From NCBI GenBank assembly GCA_007449985.2, contig VIIQ02000046.1, forward strand, positions 186,001 through 250,000: DNA of 64,000 bases, read 5' to 3'. Position 1 is the stretch's first letter; every line of letters starts with the position of its first letter. This DNA is from Desmodesmus armatus. Its lineage: Eukaryota > Chlorophyta > Chlorophyceae > Sphaeropleales > Scenedesmaceae. The position numbers and the translations under genes were made by a program. Under the pieces are notes generated by a model, which saw only the letters and a program-made list of their open reading frames with translations, was not told the DNA's origin and made no database searches. This document shows, in pieces, positions 35,883 to 48,900 of the stretch.

Positions 35883-37029
35883 TGGGCTATATCAGTCACA
35901 GCTGAAAAACAGCAGCAAGCAACGAGCTCTACAGTCACAGCCCCTGCAGTGAGGATGGTGGTAACGGCTTGGCGTCGCGGGGTTTTTCTCGGGCGACAGG
36001 CACCAGTCCAGGAGCAGAAGATTGCAAGTTGTACTGAATGAGCTGAATGAGGTACGCATGCTGTCTTGGGGTGGTTGGCTCACAGCGCTGTGTGCTAGCG
36101 GAATTGTGACCGTGGCTACAGGAACTGGCACTTGTCACTTGCAGAAGCTCAAGTGCCGTTATGCTGCTGTCTGGTGTGAACATAACATGTACACAGCTGT
36201 TTCACTAGGTTTTACAATGAAAGGATGCAAGTGGCTGTGCTTGTGCAGGTCTGCCGGAGCTCTTGGCCCATGCTGGCGGCCGTGCACTGTGCACTTGTGT
36301 GCACCAGGCAGACCCCACACCCCCTGAGACCCCAGGAAGACTTCCGCTCCTCCAATGCAGGCAGACAGGACTGCTTGAGCTGAGAAGCGTGAGGGTGCTT
36401 GCCATTGATTTATTGATGTTGGTAACACAAGTATTGAGCATAGCAGTAACCTGGAGGTCCACAACATGAATGGGGCAGCAGAAAACTTGGGCACATGTTG
36501 GCACAACGCAAGGATTGAGTGGTGTAGGGGCCTGCCACCCCTCCTGAAAAGTGCACTTGTGTTCAGTAATATCTTCTTTCAACCGAAAAACACACCCGCA
36601 GCAGCACACTGGTGTAGTTCCTGGCTTATAACCGGTCTGCCAGCAACTGGTCAGGGCATTGAGTGGGTCAGGGACAGTGTTGAAGGCACTTGGCTGAAAG
36701 TGTGCATCCAGCGCATAGGTTCGAGGCTACGCAGCGGCACGCAGATGTATCACGTGTGTTGCGCAGCCCAACTGGCCTAGGTCACTGGGACTCCCAGCAA
36801 ACCCCCCATGCCCTGAGGTACAGCTCAAGCCTCAGTGTCTGTGGTGCCCGACAGGCTGTGATGCATTGTCTTCGCTAACGTGCATGCATTACGTGGCGAC
36901 GATAAAACCGCAGAATTCTCAGCCCAAGCCTAGGCCAATCCTTGAAGGATCGCACAGGTTGGTGCTCTTTTCTATCCTCAGCTTGGTGTGTAACACCATT
37001 CAGTGTAGCCAGTCAAACCGCAGGTGAGT
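35883..37029. other. Convergent intergenic region
   Basis: Lies between the Josephin stop and the end of the minus-strand membrane gene. Only short frames without matching splice phases; no gene seen. Confidence 0.5.
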
Positions 37030-38293
37030 TCAGAAGCTCAGAAAGCAGCGCACAAGCCATTGCGCTGCCCCTGCAACACAGCTGGCAAGCATCACTCCGA
37101 CACCCTCTCTGGCTCGCTCAAGCATCTGCCGCACCTGTTCTGCAGGAGTGGCAGCGCATCTTGGTTCTACGGTGGCTGGTTCCTCACACTGGTGCTCTTT
37201 AGGCCTGCAAGGGGTGAGTTCAGCAGTAGCACACGATCTGATGAAACGCCCTCCTCCTGCTTCAGACAGCACCGGGCATTCACCAGCAGCGCTAGCTGAG
37301 GCTACCCACAGATTTTGGATTGACTGCAAGCATGTGCAGCTGCAGCTGACCGCGCATAAGGCCACTGGGGCCACTGGAAAGGAGGTCACCACCCTTCCCT
37401 GTTCAGCAGGTGTCATGCCAGTTGAATCGAATGAATGCACATGCAGCCACCTGTCCATTGAACCATAACTCTTTACACTTGACTGCTGCTTGTCATCATC
37501 CTGCTGCAGCCCACATGTCCAGGACCTGCAGGACCGCACCTGCAACAAGGACACTGGCAGTCAGCAGGCAGTCCCCACCCTTCACACGCTCCATGGCTAA
37601 GGCTCCGAGGCCCAGCCACCACATGGCATACGTGAAGCGTGTGGCAAGGGCCAGGGGACACTGAGTGTGGTGATGCATCACAGGTGGGTGAACTGTGAAG
37701 TGCGGGGGAAGAGCAGCGTTACGCTATCATCACCCCTGGGAGAGACAGCATTTTTTTGAAAGTTGCTCTTCAAGCTGTGCAAGGAGGCGCGCTTTGCTGC
37801 TGAGGTGTGATGGTGGTGCTGTCGTAAGGGTTGCAGTCCAGCTCCAGTGCTGTGCCTGGTTACCATGCCTGACACATTGCGGCTGTGCTGTCCTGTGCAG
37901 ATTCCCAGAGGCTGATGATTTTGATGAGGATACAAGATGTGATCCACCGCCATCCTCCAGACCGATATGGTCATCACCGTACTCAAAGGTGATGTTGCTG
38001 CTGAGACCTCAATACAGTGATCTCACTTTGAACAGGTGATGTCACACACAGGTGCTAGCACCTGATGCACAACACATGTTTGAATGATCCTGCTTGTCCT
38101 TCTGACAGGCCACCACTCGTGGCTGTGTGCATGGTATATAGTTGCTGTTTGGCAGGTTGCCTGCACATCATTTTTGCCTGCATTGTTCTATGTGTACTAC
38201 ACATGGCTGTCTGGGATGTTAGACCCCAGATTGTGGTTGCCCACAACTGCGCAGCGGTCCTTGAAATCAGGGCTGCATGTTCCTCCCGTTTTT
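37030..38293 (-). CDS. Unrecognised membrane protein, 3' exons only
   Basis: Four minus-strand exons join with consistent phases: 38203-38293, 37934-38000, 37540-37660 and 37030-37139 (stop TGA). The product has a charged helix, KREEHAALISRTAAQLWATT, then SNITFEYGDDHIGLEDGG. A hydrophobic segment follows (RFTYAMWWLGLGALAM), then an amphipathic helix EQVRQMLERAREG, then a final hydrophobic segment GVMLASCVAGAAQWLV ending RCFLSF. This suggests two membrane segments near the C-terminus. The 38203 exon begins in phase 1, so at least one more exon lies upstream; a stretch at 39,240-39,410 (NKSTAIKLSQIAEAL) is a possible one but does not join directly. The exon 37934-38000 is the weakest, using a GTATCC donor. 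I do not recognise the family. Confidence 0.45.
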
Positions 38294-41200
38294 CTGCGGG
38301 ATTTGCTTTGGGTGAATCAGAGCACGTTGCAGGCGCAGCGTAGGTCGATGTGTGTGTGGGTGCATCACTCCATTTGAAGCAGTGAGGAGTTGTGCACAAG
38401 TTGTCAGCTGTGTGAAACGTTGGTGTGAAGAAGAATGTACAAGCAGCTTGCTGCTTCTTGTCTATGGGTGTGTGGTGACTCCTTTGTTTTCAGTGCTTTC
38501 GGATGAGACTGCCGCTGCTGGCAACAACCTTTGGCATGCGCATGCACGCTGTGCATGCTGTGTGCGCCTCATCCGGAGCGATGTGTGCCTTACAAGTGCC
38601 CTGCTGTCAGGGGCGTCCTGCCGATGGGGCATGATGCCACTGGTATCATGCTCTGTTTGTCATCACGGGAGTATGTTGTTACAGTTGCTTGTTACTTTTG
38701 AGGGCGGGGCTGTTGCCCTCTTGCTGCCTCTCAGCTCTGCAACAGACCCTAGCTGTCAGGTTTGGGTGGTTCCCGCTTTGAGTGGTGAAGGTCGAGCTTG
38801 GGGTTGGCCAGGCAGCCCTGCCTGGCTTAGTACTATCCAAGTGCGGTTGATATGGCTGCACATGTGTTGGCAGCGGCTGCTGAGGTGCAGCCGCTTGCCC
38901 AGTAGGCAACCGCTGCATGTTGCTATTGCCATGGCATCGTGCTGGTGGATGCATGGTTTTGCTTTGCTCGTGCAGGCTGCAATGCCAGCAATTGTATGCA
39001 TGAAAAAACATTGAAAAAACTATGAAAACACAAGACATAACTATGTATGTTGTTCCTTGTTGCTACCTGTGTGTGAGGAGCCTTTCTCACCCAGCCTGTC
39101 GGCCCTTGCTGCCTGGCTACTGGATGTTTTGTACCATGTCCCCCTGGCTGGATTGCTGCCGCAGTGCAGCTGTGTATTGTTGTGCAGGTATTGCAGCTGC
39201 CTTGCTGGTGCCCGTGCTGCTCCTTGACTAGTGCCAGGTGTGAGGGGCTTTTTTCCTGCTTCCTGCTGTGTCCTGCGTGCATCTCACGCAGCGGCCTACA
39301 AAGATTTGGCAGGGCTTCTGCAATTTGGGAGAGCTTGATGGCAGTTGACTTGTTTTGCAGCGTCTGCACCTCAGGCGTACCTGATGCTAAGTCACTACCG
39401 CCGCAGACCTGTGGTGCGTGAGTGGTGTGCTGTGCTGAACACCCCCCCTGTGTTGCAAGGCATGAGCTGAGCACCCTGGTGTTCACATAGCGTGCCTACG
39501 TCACGCTGCGAGTTGCTCTGTGCGCTGTATGAGCGGCTTATCTGGGGCCTGTGCTGACAAGCGGCATCCATGTGCTCATTCAAAGCATGCACTTATTCCT
39601 GCTCTCAATTTGGCTGCTAAGCAGTGCTTGAGTGCTATCAGAATGCAGTTGGGTCTGAGCTTGGGCTGAGGATGACGTTTGCAAGCTTCTGAAAGCTGGT
39701 GGTCCCAATGCACTGACAGTGTACAGTCCAGCGCTTTGCGATTCAGGGCTGCGTCAGCATGTCCCATCTGGCGCTGTTTGTCCAGTCCGTGCACATCGTG
39801 AGGGTTCCACATCAGCCATGTGTGCTGAGCTTCTTTACATGCCTCACTGAGTGGCACTGGTGGACAATGGCACTGATGGACACTGTTTTGCACCTGGCGC
39901 TGTAGTGACACTGGCAGGACATGTGAGTTGGTGGATGTATGTGGTTCACATGTAGCTTACATCTGTGTGTTGTATGTGTGCCACATATGGTGTGTGTTTG
40001 TGTTGTTGTGATCAGGTGCCTTGAGGTGGGTCATCGTAACAAGGGTGCAATCAGTCATTGGGGTTGTGTGGTGTGGGACAGCTGTTCTGCTGATTGTTTC
40101 CCTCGGTCCCCGCGACAATGCTGATGTAAGCTCTGGGCATGATCCCTGGGACACCAGCTGTGCAATGCACACGTCTCAGAGCCTGAAATCAAGGTTGCAA
40201 TATGCCTCTTCCATTGCATTCCTTTGGGACCTCCTAGGAAGTGGGCAAAGCACTCATGCTGGCTGACATTCATACACACGGCATTGCAGTGCTAGAAGAT
40301 GGTTTAGAAGCCAGAGGCATGAGAACCACAGCATCACTTCTGGCCATGTCAAAAGTGCAGCACGAGCACCGCTGGGAGTGCAGGTGCAACAGGTCAGCTG
40401 AGTTGGCTGAATGCAAACTACACTTGGCCACTGGGTCCGTGTTGATTCATCGATTGCTGACTATTGGTGCTGAGTCCCCCACTGATACTTGCACTTTGTG
40501 GCTAGCCAGCTGTCATGCATATCTGACCAAACTCTTTTCTGAGTGGGACAGCCTGGCCAACAACAAAATCAAGCGCCAAGTGGATTGGAGATCGCCAAAA
40601 TCAGCCCGCTTTACCAACCTCAGCACGTTTTTACGACGGCAAGTTTGTGCAGCCTGCACAAACCAATGAACGAAACGCTGTGTCTCCTGCATGCACAGTT
40701 CAATGCAGGTGTTGTAATCAGAACAGCAGCTCAAGCGTCGCAGTGGCTGAAAGACGAGCGACTGATGGTGGAAGATTTATCATAGTGTCTATTCCCGCGT
40801 TTTTAAGCAAGTGAACAGCTTCTTGTCTGTGTGATTTTTGTGTGAGCAGGTTGTTGAGCACTACATAAGTGGACAGAGTTGAACCCAGTTTGAACTCAAG
40901 ATGAAGGGACAAAGATAATAGCTTGAACCAACTTTCCTTTTTTCCCAGTTCGTTAAAGCACGCGGGGCAAACGGTTTCTGTTCGCTACAGCCAGAACATT
41001 GCATACAGGTGGCTCGAGTCGCGCTTGAAGGTCATTTTAACCATTCAAACTGAAGTAAAAATCATGATTCCTTGCACACATCGCAGCAGCGCCACTTTTT
41101 GAGCCTTCTTGGGTGCAAGAGCAGCAGACCCAGCTTTCGGAGTGATTCTCATGCCCTCCGTGACTGACGGCTGAAAAGCAGGTGAGTTTAAGGCTTTTCA

Positions 41201-41418
41201 TACATGAATGCACCGATTTGACGGTCAGCAGCTGTGTTGGGTGTGTCCTGTTCCATGATGGTGTCTTCCAAGAGGCAGCTGCTGTCTGCAGTTCGCTTGC
41301 TGCTGCATTTTGGTACGCAGAATCAGACCTCAGCGACGCAAACCGTATCTACCTACATCTTGGCAAACTCCTTGACTGCTTTGCTGCTTTATTGTGTGCC
41401 ACCTGTCTGTAGCAGATC
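38294..41418. other. Region with no assignable gene
   Basis: Should contain the 5' part of the minus-strand membrane gene and the upstream region or 5' UTR exon of the plus-strand coiled-coil gene (a good donor, AAGCAG followed by GTGAGT, near 41,180). A 142-codon plus-strand frame at 40,241-40,669 has no recognisable motif or splice support. T- and GT-rich stretches dominate 38,400-39,300. Confidence 0.4.
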
Positions 41419-44064
41419 ATGATGCTGGACTGCCTGCTGTGGTGGATGGGTATCTTGACAAGCGGCTTCATCCTGTGGTGGAACTGGTGGTTGGTGAAAC
41501 TCTCAGCATCACTCTTCAAGCAGACTTATGTGACGGGCCCAATCAAGGCAGCACCAAGGGCTGGCAGTCAGGCAGTGGTGAGTGTGGGGGGGGCTGTGGG
41601 GCTTCAGCGGAGGCTGTGCTGGCTGAGGTTATCATGCCGCAACCAGCTTGATGCCGATACAGAAGTATTGTGCCACTGCCCATTCATGCCAGACAGCAGC
41701 AGGATGGACTGCACTGGGGGGTTTGCGAAGACATGTACCAGCACAAGCCACTTTCAGAGGCTGCCACCACACTGTGAGTGTGAGTGACTCACTATCCTGT
41801 GCACACACATACTTCCTGCAGGATCCCACGGGCAATACAGACAAGATCCAGCTGGTAGGCAGGAAGGGCAATGCAGAGCTCTCCAACTGTGTCACCACAC
41901 TGAAGGTAAGACTGCTGGTAGCAGCGACACTGCTCAAGGTTTCAAACAATGCCCCAGCACAGGAGGCATGGTTGCCCGACTTGGGCAAGCGCTGCCGGAA
42001 GGTCTGCCGAATGATTTAGTTGCCTAGGCAAGGCGCCCTGAATTGTAGACAAGGACCAGACCCGTGCGCACACTGTGCTGAGCATGTAGTTGCCCAGGCA
42101 AAGCGCAGTACTGCAGTAGTGATCTGTCTGCACAGTTTCAAACAGTGGGCCACTGCGCATATAGATGAATTTGTATGCTCTAGGCTTCACGTCAGACCAC
42201 ATTTGCTGCATGCTGTGTCTGACTTTCCTGCACGCCTGCAGGCTGAGTACGAGGGCAAACTGGCCAACGTGGAGGAGGCCTGCCGCAAGGAGGTTGCTGA
42301 CATCAAGCAGCGCTGCTGTGAGCAGGTGAGCAGTTGCAAAGCTGTCACTCACACCAATCGGTTGCAATGACAGTGTCAGTGTCCCACAGTCAGCTGCATG
42401 TGCGCAAGTGCGGAACATATGGGCCGCCTTCAAGGCAAGTTGCTGAGACGTGCAAGTAAGGTTGTACTTGAGCAAGTTCGGTGTCCTCTGCTGCCCTGTG
42501 CTGTGCAGGTGACTGCAATGGTGAGGCAGCACGAGGACGGCCAGCGCCAGCAGCAGCAGGTGTACCTGGTCAAGTGGCAGAAGTGCGTCAAGGTGAGCAG
42601 TGGTGTCCATGCCGGTGTACACCGGTGTACACCGGTGACCTGCTACACAACCTGCCTTTCATGCCGACAAAAGTAGTGCAAGCAGGAACTTTTCTTGGAA
42701 CAAAGCTGCACTGCTTGCCACCTTGACAGGCATGTGCTGCATGCACCTGAACTGGAAGCAGGCTTGTCTGTTGGCAACAAGCTCTGCTGTGACGGCACTG
42801 CTGTGCGCGCGCCACCTGTAATCTGTGACAAAAACCAGCAGCACTGCAGAGACTGACTTTATGAAGGCGTTCAAAACCAATGGTTTCATGATGCTTCATG
42901 CCGTATCCTGCTATGTCATGCTGTGTCCTGCAGGCAGCCGAGCATGGTGCTGTGGCAGCTCGTGATGCTGGCTACCAGCAGGGCTACACTGCAGGGTATG
43001 AGGCAGGGCTCGCGCAGGGCAAGGCAGCCAGCAACCCCACAGCAGCACTCACCTCCAGCCTAGGTCAGAGCCCTCCTGCTGTCCCCGATGTCCCCCAGCA
43101 GCCCAGCACGAAAGCAATTGTAACAGCCAGGGAGTCCGACAGCAACAGTGGCAACAGCAGCGGAGACCTTGCGCGCAGCGTGTGCAGTGAAGGGTCCATG
43201 CAGCTGGCAGTGGGTGAGGAGGCTGTTCAGCCCGCCAGCACGAGTGGCCACAGGGACAGCACTGAGCGCGTACAGCAGAACACAGCCAGCATCCCAATCC
43301 CCGTCACACTGCTCAGTGCTTGCAAGGCAGCGGGCACTGCAGCACCTGCAGCCACAGTCAGCCTGGGCGGTCCAGCCAGTGAGGATGCCATCTGTGTTGT
43401 GTCAGTGATCGCGGCAGGCGGCAAGGCACACACCAGTGCGGTAGTGCAGCAGGTGGCGGTCGAGCAGGCAGCAGACAGTGCCGCTGGCATGCAGGAGGGT
43501 GCACGTGCTGACAGCAAGAGCTTCGGATGGCAGTGTGCACCGGGCTCTCCCAGCAACCAGACAGGTGGCAGGCTGTTTGGCGGCAGCTCTCACAGTGGCG
43601 TGTCAGCACAGGGGGGCGCTGGGCTATTTGGCAGCACCAACAGCATTGGCTCTGCAGGACGGTCATTGGGCGAGTACAGGACAGCAGCATGGGTCACCAA
43701 CGCCCTGCGGGACAGCCAGCAGCCCGCCAGCAGCGCACCGGCCCTCTCCTGCCCCGGCTTATTCGCAGCTGGCGACAGGCAGCACTCCATCTGGGGGCCT
43801 CAGCAGCCTGCGGGTGCATGTTGGACAGCATCAGGGTTAGACAGCAAGGGTGCCCTGGGTGCAATTGCAGCACAAGCCTGTGAGCCTGGAGCTCAGGACA
43901 CTGTACAGCAGGGCAGCAGTGTGCACTGCCTGGGGCTCTCAGCAGGCTCTGGCATGCAGCACACCCTGTGGGGTCCGTCGTCAGCACAGTCAGCAGGTGC
44001 AGGGTTGGCAGGGTTTGTGCTGGCCAGTGGCAGTGCTGTGGGCTGGGCTGACGGGCAGCACTAG
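41419..44064 (+). CDS. Membrane-anchored coiled-coil protein with Ser/Gly/Ala-rich tail, unrecognised
   Basis: Exons 41419-41577, 41822-41905, 42242-42325, 42509-42592 and 42934-44064, all phase 0, give 513 aa. The N-terminus MMLDCLLWWMGILTSGFIL continues with WWNWW and KLSASLF: one Trp-rich membrane segment or a tight hairpin. The three middle exons are each exactly 84 bp (28 aa) and encode polar helices, including EEACRKEVADIKQRCCEQ and HEDGQRQQQQVYLVKW. The last exon opens with a Gly/Tyr repeat (GYQQGYTAGYEAGLAQGKA). About 350 low-complexity residues rich in Ser, Gly, Ala and Gln follow, with repeated SIWGPQ / TLWGPS and GLFAAG / GLFGST motifs. The ATG was chosen because the exon starts two codons earlier at an acceptor and the upstream donor exon has no open phase-0 frame. 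Family unknown. Confidence 0.65.
42612..42635. repeat. Perfect 24-bp palindrome
   Basis: A self-complementary sequence built from CCGGTGTACA units with CCGG at each end, starting 20 bp after the donor of exon 42509-42592. It could form a hairpin in the pre-mRNA. Confidence 0.9.
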
Positions 44065-45999
44065 CAGCAGCCATGGGGGGCACTGTGGGACGTGTGGAGC
44101 GCGCCGCCCAGCGGTGTTGATGGCGGGGCGGCAGTCGATGCCTGGGCTCTTGGGTCAGGGTGGCAGGGTGCTGAGGCTGGGATTGGCCAGCTGCAGGGCC
44201 GCACTGTTTGTAGCAGCAACGTAGAGCCGTTTGACCTGCCAGCACTGCTGCTGTGACCGGCTTACTTGTGGTGGAAAGCTAGCCAACACATGTTGTGTGA
44301 GCTCGGAGCTCTTGGGGTGTGTGGCCTTGGGTACACCTGCACACAGCTTGCGTGCAGCCCTTTTGTTGCGCGCGCTGCAGGCAATGCAGTGTGTACAGCG
44401 TGACCCGTGACACAGTGTTTCACTTTCACAGCATGCACAGCATGCATTCACCAACAACAGACCACGGTGTTGCTGCTGAAACAAGCAGCAAGCCTGCCAG
44501 GCACAGTGAGTTGCTTGGCTGGCATCCATTACTTCATTCACAATTTCTTGACCCAGTCATCAATTACTGCGCAGCCACTTGCACGTATGATGCCTGCAGC
44601 CAGGATCCGATCACCGGGAGGATCCGATCACTGCGCAGCCAGGATGATCCTGAGTCCCAAGCACTGCCCGGCAGTGGCCCACTGGCTCTTGGGAAGTGAG
44701 TGGCATGCTAAATGCAGGGCATTCTGGTTGCTGCTCAGAGAGTGCCGGGCACACAAGCACGCTGTGAGCTGATGAGGCGCATGGGGTGAGGGTGGCAGGA
44801 GGGTTGCAGCAGCTGTGTGTAAGCAAGTGGCGTGCCACCGCTGTGTCCGACAGAGCTGCTGTTGTGTGGCTTTGCTGGTTGTGTGCTCCTTGTGCTCGGG
44901 GCCTGACTGGTTTCGGTGCCGTGTTCAGCTCACAGGCAAAGGCAGGCGGCGCTGCATGCACTCAGATGATGTGTGTGTGACTCTTGGGATGTGCAGTGCT
45001 TGTGCTGCTGGTGCCTGTGCCACCTACTTGTTCAGCTGTCACAGCCAGAAGTGGATGTCAGCAACATGGTTGCATGGGTTTGCGTCCAGCCACTGAACAC
45101 TACTGTTGGCTGTGAGAAGTCCTGCAGCAGCAACCAGGGGCTACCCCCAATCAGGTGGTTCCTGGCACCTGCAACTTTCCTCCACTCAGTGTGTTCTGGG
45201 TGCTGTCAGTGTCACACGGTGTCAACGTGCTTGCCAAGCAGGATCGGATCCTGGGTGTAAGGGCCCACGTGCTTGATGACTCATCGTGACGTGCCTTGCT
45301 ATTATTTTCATGAGCTTTGTGCCTACAGCTTGATCAAGCTGTCATGGCCACACCTGCACGCGGTGGTTTATGATGGGTTTGTTTCGTACCAAACATACCC
45401 GGTGCTGTGTACCAATGGCGTGAAATTGGGTGCCTGGGTGTGTGACAGCTTGGTAACCAACGATGACTGCTTGTACATGGTTACAGCACACTTCCAGACA
45501 CTGGCTCAGCGATGCAAAGGACGCCGCAAAAGGAGGCACGCCCCTGGGGAAGCTGACGCACAAGCCCAAGCCATGGCTGAGTTTGACAATATATATTTGG
45601 TCACACAGGCACACCCATTGTCGTTGGTAGCAACAAAGGGAAACAATCAGCATACTATTCACCTGTACGTAGCACTACACCACAGCATCTCAAAGCACCA
45701 GGCTGCAGCACAGCTGCATGCGTGATCCAGGCCTGTTGACACCCTCATCACTGCAGTAATCACCAGCAGCAGCCCATTTGGGCTGCCGCACACGGGGTGC
45801 ACCTGACTGTCACAATGGCATGTCATCACATCCGCACCAAACAAACAACTTTTTGAGTCCAGACCCGCACTGCTGCCTACCTAGCTGTCATAAGCCATCT
45901 CCACCCGACATGATCGCAGCCTATAGTGTAGCGTGGCAATGCTGCCAGTGCCCTCGCCACTAAAGGCTTCACAGCACGCCTGTAGGCGTCGCAGGCGGC
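44065..45999. other. Convergent intergenic region
   Basis: Between the coiled-coil gene and the end of the Tousled-like kinase. It holds a repeated GGATCCGATCAC (near 44,605 and 44,620). A 150-codon frame at 45,273-45,725 has no known motif; it may be a decayed element or chance. No supported gene. Confidence 0.45.
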
Positions 46000-48900
46000 C
46001 TACCGCTTGAGCAGCAGGTAGGGGTCTGCTGCTGCTGTAAGCACGTCCCAGCGCTCCTCCTGATTGTAGGCCAGGCAGCGGCTCATGAAGGCCTTGCCCT
46101 CAGCAGACACCACAGGCTTGGCGGGAAACTGGACCTGCAGCAGCAAGGGGGTGCAGCACAAGTTACACCAGCACAGCTGACCGATGGTACAGTACTGCTC
46201 GCACTGTCACGACAGCAAGTGTGCTGGGGGGCAGATTTCCATCCCCGCCACTAGCCATCGGGCCAGCTACAACAGTGTCATTAAACAGCACAGCAACTGG
46301 CCAAAGGCAAAGTTGGGGGCAGGATACGAGCTAGGCGCTGCCTTTACAAGCCAGTCTGCATCAAACATCAGCACCTTGTGCTCCCACAACCCGAGTCCCC
46401 TCACCTGCCGTGCGTTGAGCATCACTCCATCCCTGTAGATCTGCTCCTGTGTCAGCCCCTCACCAAAAGGCCGCTTGCCATACAGCATCTGGTACAAAAT
46501 CACGCCAGCACTCCACACATCCACCTTGTTGCTGATCATGGGCATGCAGGATGCCGCAGGAGATGCAGACGCTCCTGCAGCAGCTGCGCCACCCCCTCCT
46601 GTGATCAAACCTGCTGGCAGCAGCCCATGGCCGGGTGCTGGACTGCTGCGGCGGCTGGCTGCTGCTGCTGACATGGTGCTGCTGCTGTGTGCTGCGGTGA
46701 CGAAGCACTCTGGGGGCAGGTACCAGTAGGTGCCTGCACCCTGGCTGGTGAGCTCCATGCCCATGGTCTGACCCTCCTCCACAACCTGGGCACACAGCGG
46801 CAGCATGATCGGATAGGGCAGGGCGATGCAAGGGCAGGATCAGGACAGGTACTGTAGACGGAAAGGTTGATTCGAGCGTAGATGGGATGCATCACAGCAA
46901 AAAGCTACCTGCAGCACTGCGCACACACTAAGTCAACCACAGCCAGCAAGTGGCGGCCGCGCTTTGTTGCACTGCCCCAGTATATACCCCGCTGTCACTC
47001 TGGCGTCAGCGGCCCACATACGCACGGCACTCGGCACCTTGGTCGCACCTTGCTGAGCCCAAAGTCCGTAATCTTGACGGTGCCCAGGCTGTCAAACAGG
47101 ATGTTGGCGGGCTTCAGGTCGTAGTGAATGACGCGTGGCCCAGAGTGGTCAGTTGACTCATCCCCACGGTTGAGGTGTGCGAGGCCAGCAAACACTTGCG
47201 CGATGATCGCACGTGCCTCGCGCTCTGGCAGGGTCTGCAGCAAACCAACCGACAGCAAGTACACGATGTGTTGGCATTTGTGGTGTGGTGCACCATGTAT
47301 GCTGGCCGCCGCTGTGATTTTTTGCCAGCAATGTGGGGGTTCGCTCAAGGCTGAGCAGTGTCAGCAACTCGGTTGTGCATGCGACAGGGGGCACACTCGC
47401 GTGAAGGGGCCGCAGTGGATGTGGGTGCTCAACAGTGGCAAGCTGGAAGCACGCTTACGTGGTACTGCTGCAGGTGCCCCTCCAAGTCGCCTCCCTCACA
47501 GAGCTCCAGCACGGTGGCAAATGTGGTGTTGTCCACCTGCACAACACCACACAACATTGTCACTTGTTCATCATCACTTCGTGCCTGTTGTGGCGGAGTG
47601 TACATGGGTGGGTGCGTGATGCAACTGGCACATGTACACACACCAGGACACACGTCCCCAGAAGGTTGCAGACATCTGCAGGTGCACCAAATGGACTAGT
47701 CGCTGCGATCGTCAGACAGGCAAGTCAGCTTTGTTGTGCCTGATCGCTCAGCCGCCGCTTGCCGTGTCCCCTGCCCGCCCCTCCCCACCTCAAATATGTC
47801 TGTGAGTGAGACGATGTTCCTGTGGTGCAGGGCCTTGTGAATGGTGTACTCGCGCACGGCGTGGCGCACGTAGCTGGCCTTGCGCGCCTCACTCCAGGTG
47901 TTGTTCAGCTGGTGGATCTGCAGCAGACAGGACAGGCAGGCACAACGGGCGCGTGCACACAAGTTCAGCACATACGCTCAAGCTTGAGACACAAGCTCTG
48001 CAGCTTTCTGTCCATACAAGCCACGGCTCAGTCTCACTGCGCAGTCCCCTTGCCACACAACTTCGTTGACGATGCTCGCAATTGAAAAAATAATTGCGTT
48101 GCACTCACTGCTCCTGACCATACCATGTGGTGACTCAGTGTGAGTCACTCAAACAGCCACAACCAGCTGCCTGCCACTGCGCCCCATGCATTCTAATCTG
48201 CATCTCGCGTCACCCACGCATAACGGCACAACTGCCTGGCTCACCTTCACCGCCACAAAGCCGAGGCTGTTGGTGTCATAGGCCTTGTGCACCTCACTGA
48301 ACCCACCCCGCCCCAGCAGCTGCAGCAGCACGTAGCGCCCATGCAGGGTGGGCTGCCCGTTGAAGCGGGAGGCATCCTCATCCCTCACTCGCTTCAGGCT
48401 CCTGTGAGTAACAGACACCCAGTGGAGCAGCATACTGTCAGAACACTTCGCAACAGATCACTGCTGTGCACAGCAGTCGTCATGCAAGAACGAATGTACA
48501 CTTTCCCCACTCTGCTGATCATGCAGCCTAGAGGGTCTGCTATCTTGCAACATGAAGAGTCGTGGTGCGCTACTGTGTTTGCTTGTACGTTGCATATACT
48601 GAACCATCACAGTCCTTCACCAGATGCAACTGCAAGATCCATTGGTGCTGCTGGCTTCCTGACCGCCCCAGGCTCAGGGCCGGGTGTCCCGCCACAATCA
48701 CATCTTGCTGTCGGCCGTCTCATCCAACATATACATATACACTCACGATAACTCTGCCACACGTACAGCAGGCCACAAGCTCACCGTATGTGCCGTATCT
48801 TCTCCTGCTGCAGCCTCTCCTCCTCCCTCAGCAGCAGCTCCTCCTCACGCTTCAGCACAGACAGACGCACCTGTGGACAACAGCAGCACACAGCACGGTG

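Noticed and set aside
38352..39014. 220-codon plus-strand ORF rich in Cys, Trp and Leu
   Set aside because: Composition is that of T/G-rich noncoding DNA; no motif, no phase-matched exon neighbours.
40241..40669. 142-codon plus-strand ORF
   Set aside because: No recognisable motif, no splice support and low hydrophobic patterning; could be a decayed element, but not supportable as a gene.
45273..45725. 150-codon plus-strand ORF with a basic patch (KGRRKRRHAP)
   Set aside because: No family recognised, no repeat ends or neighbours suggesting a transposon, and it lies in a convergent 3' region.
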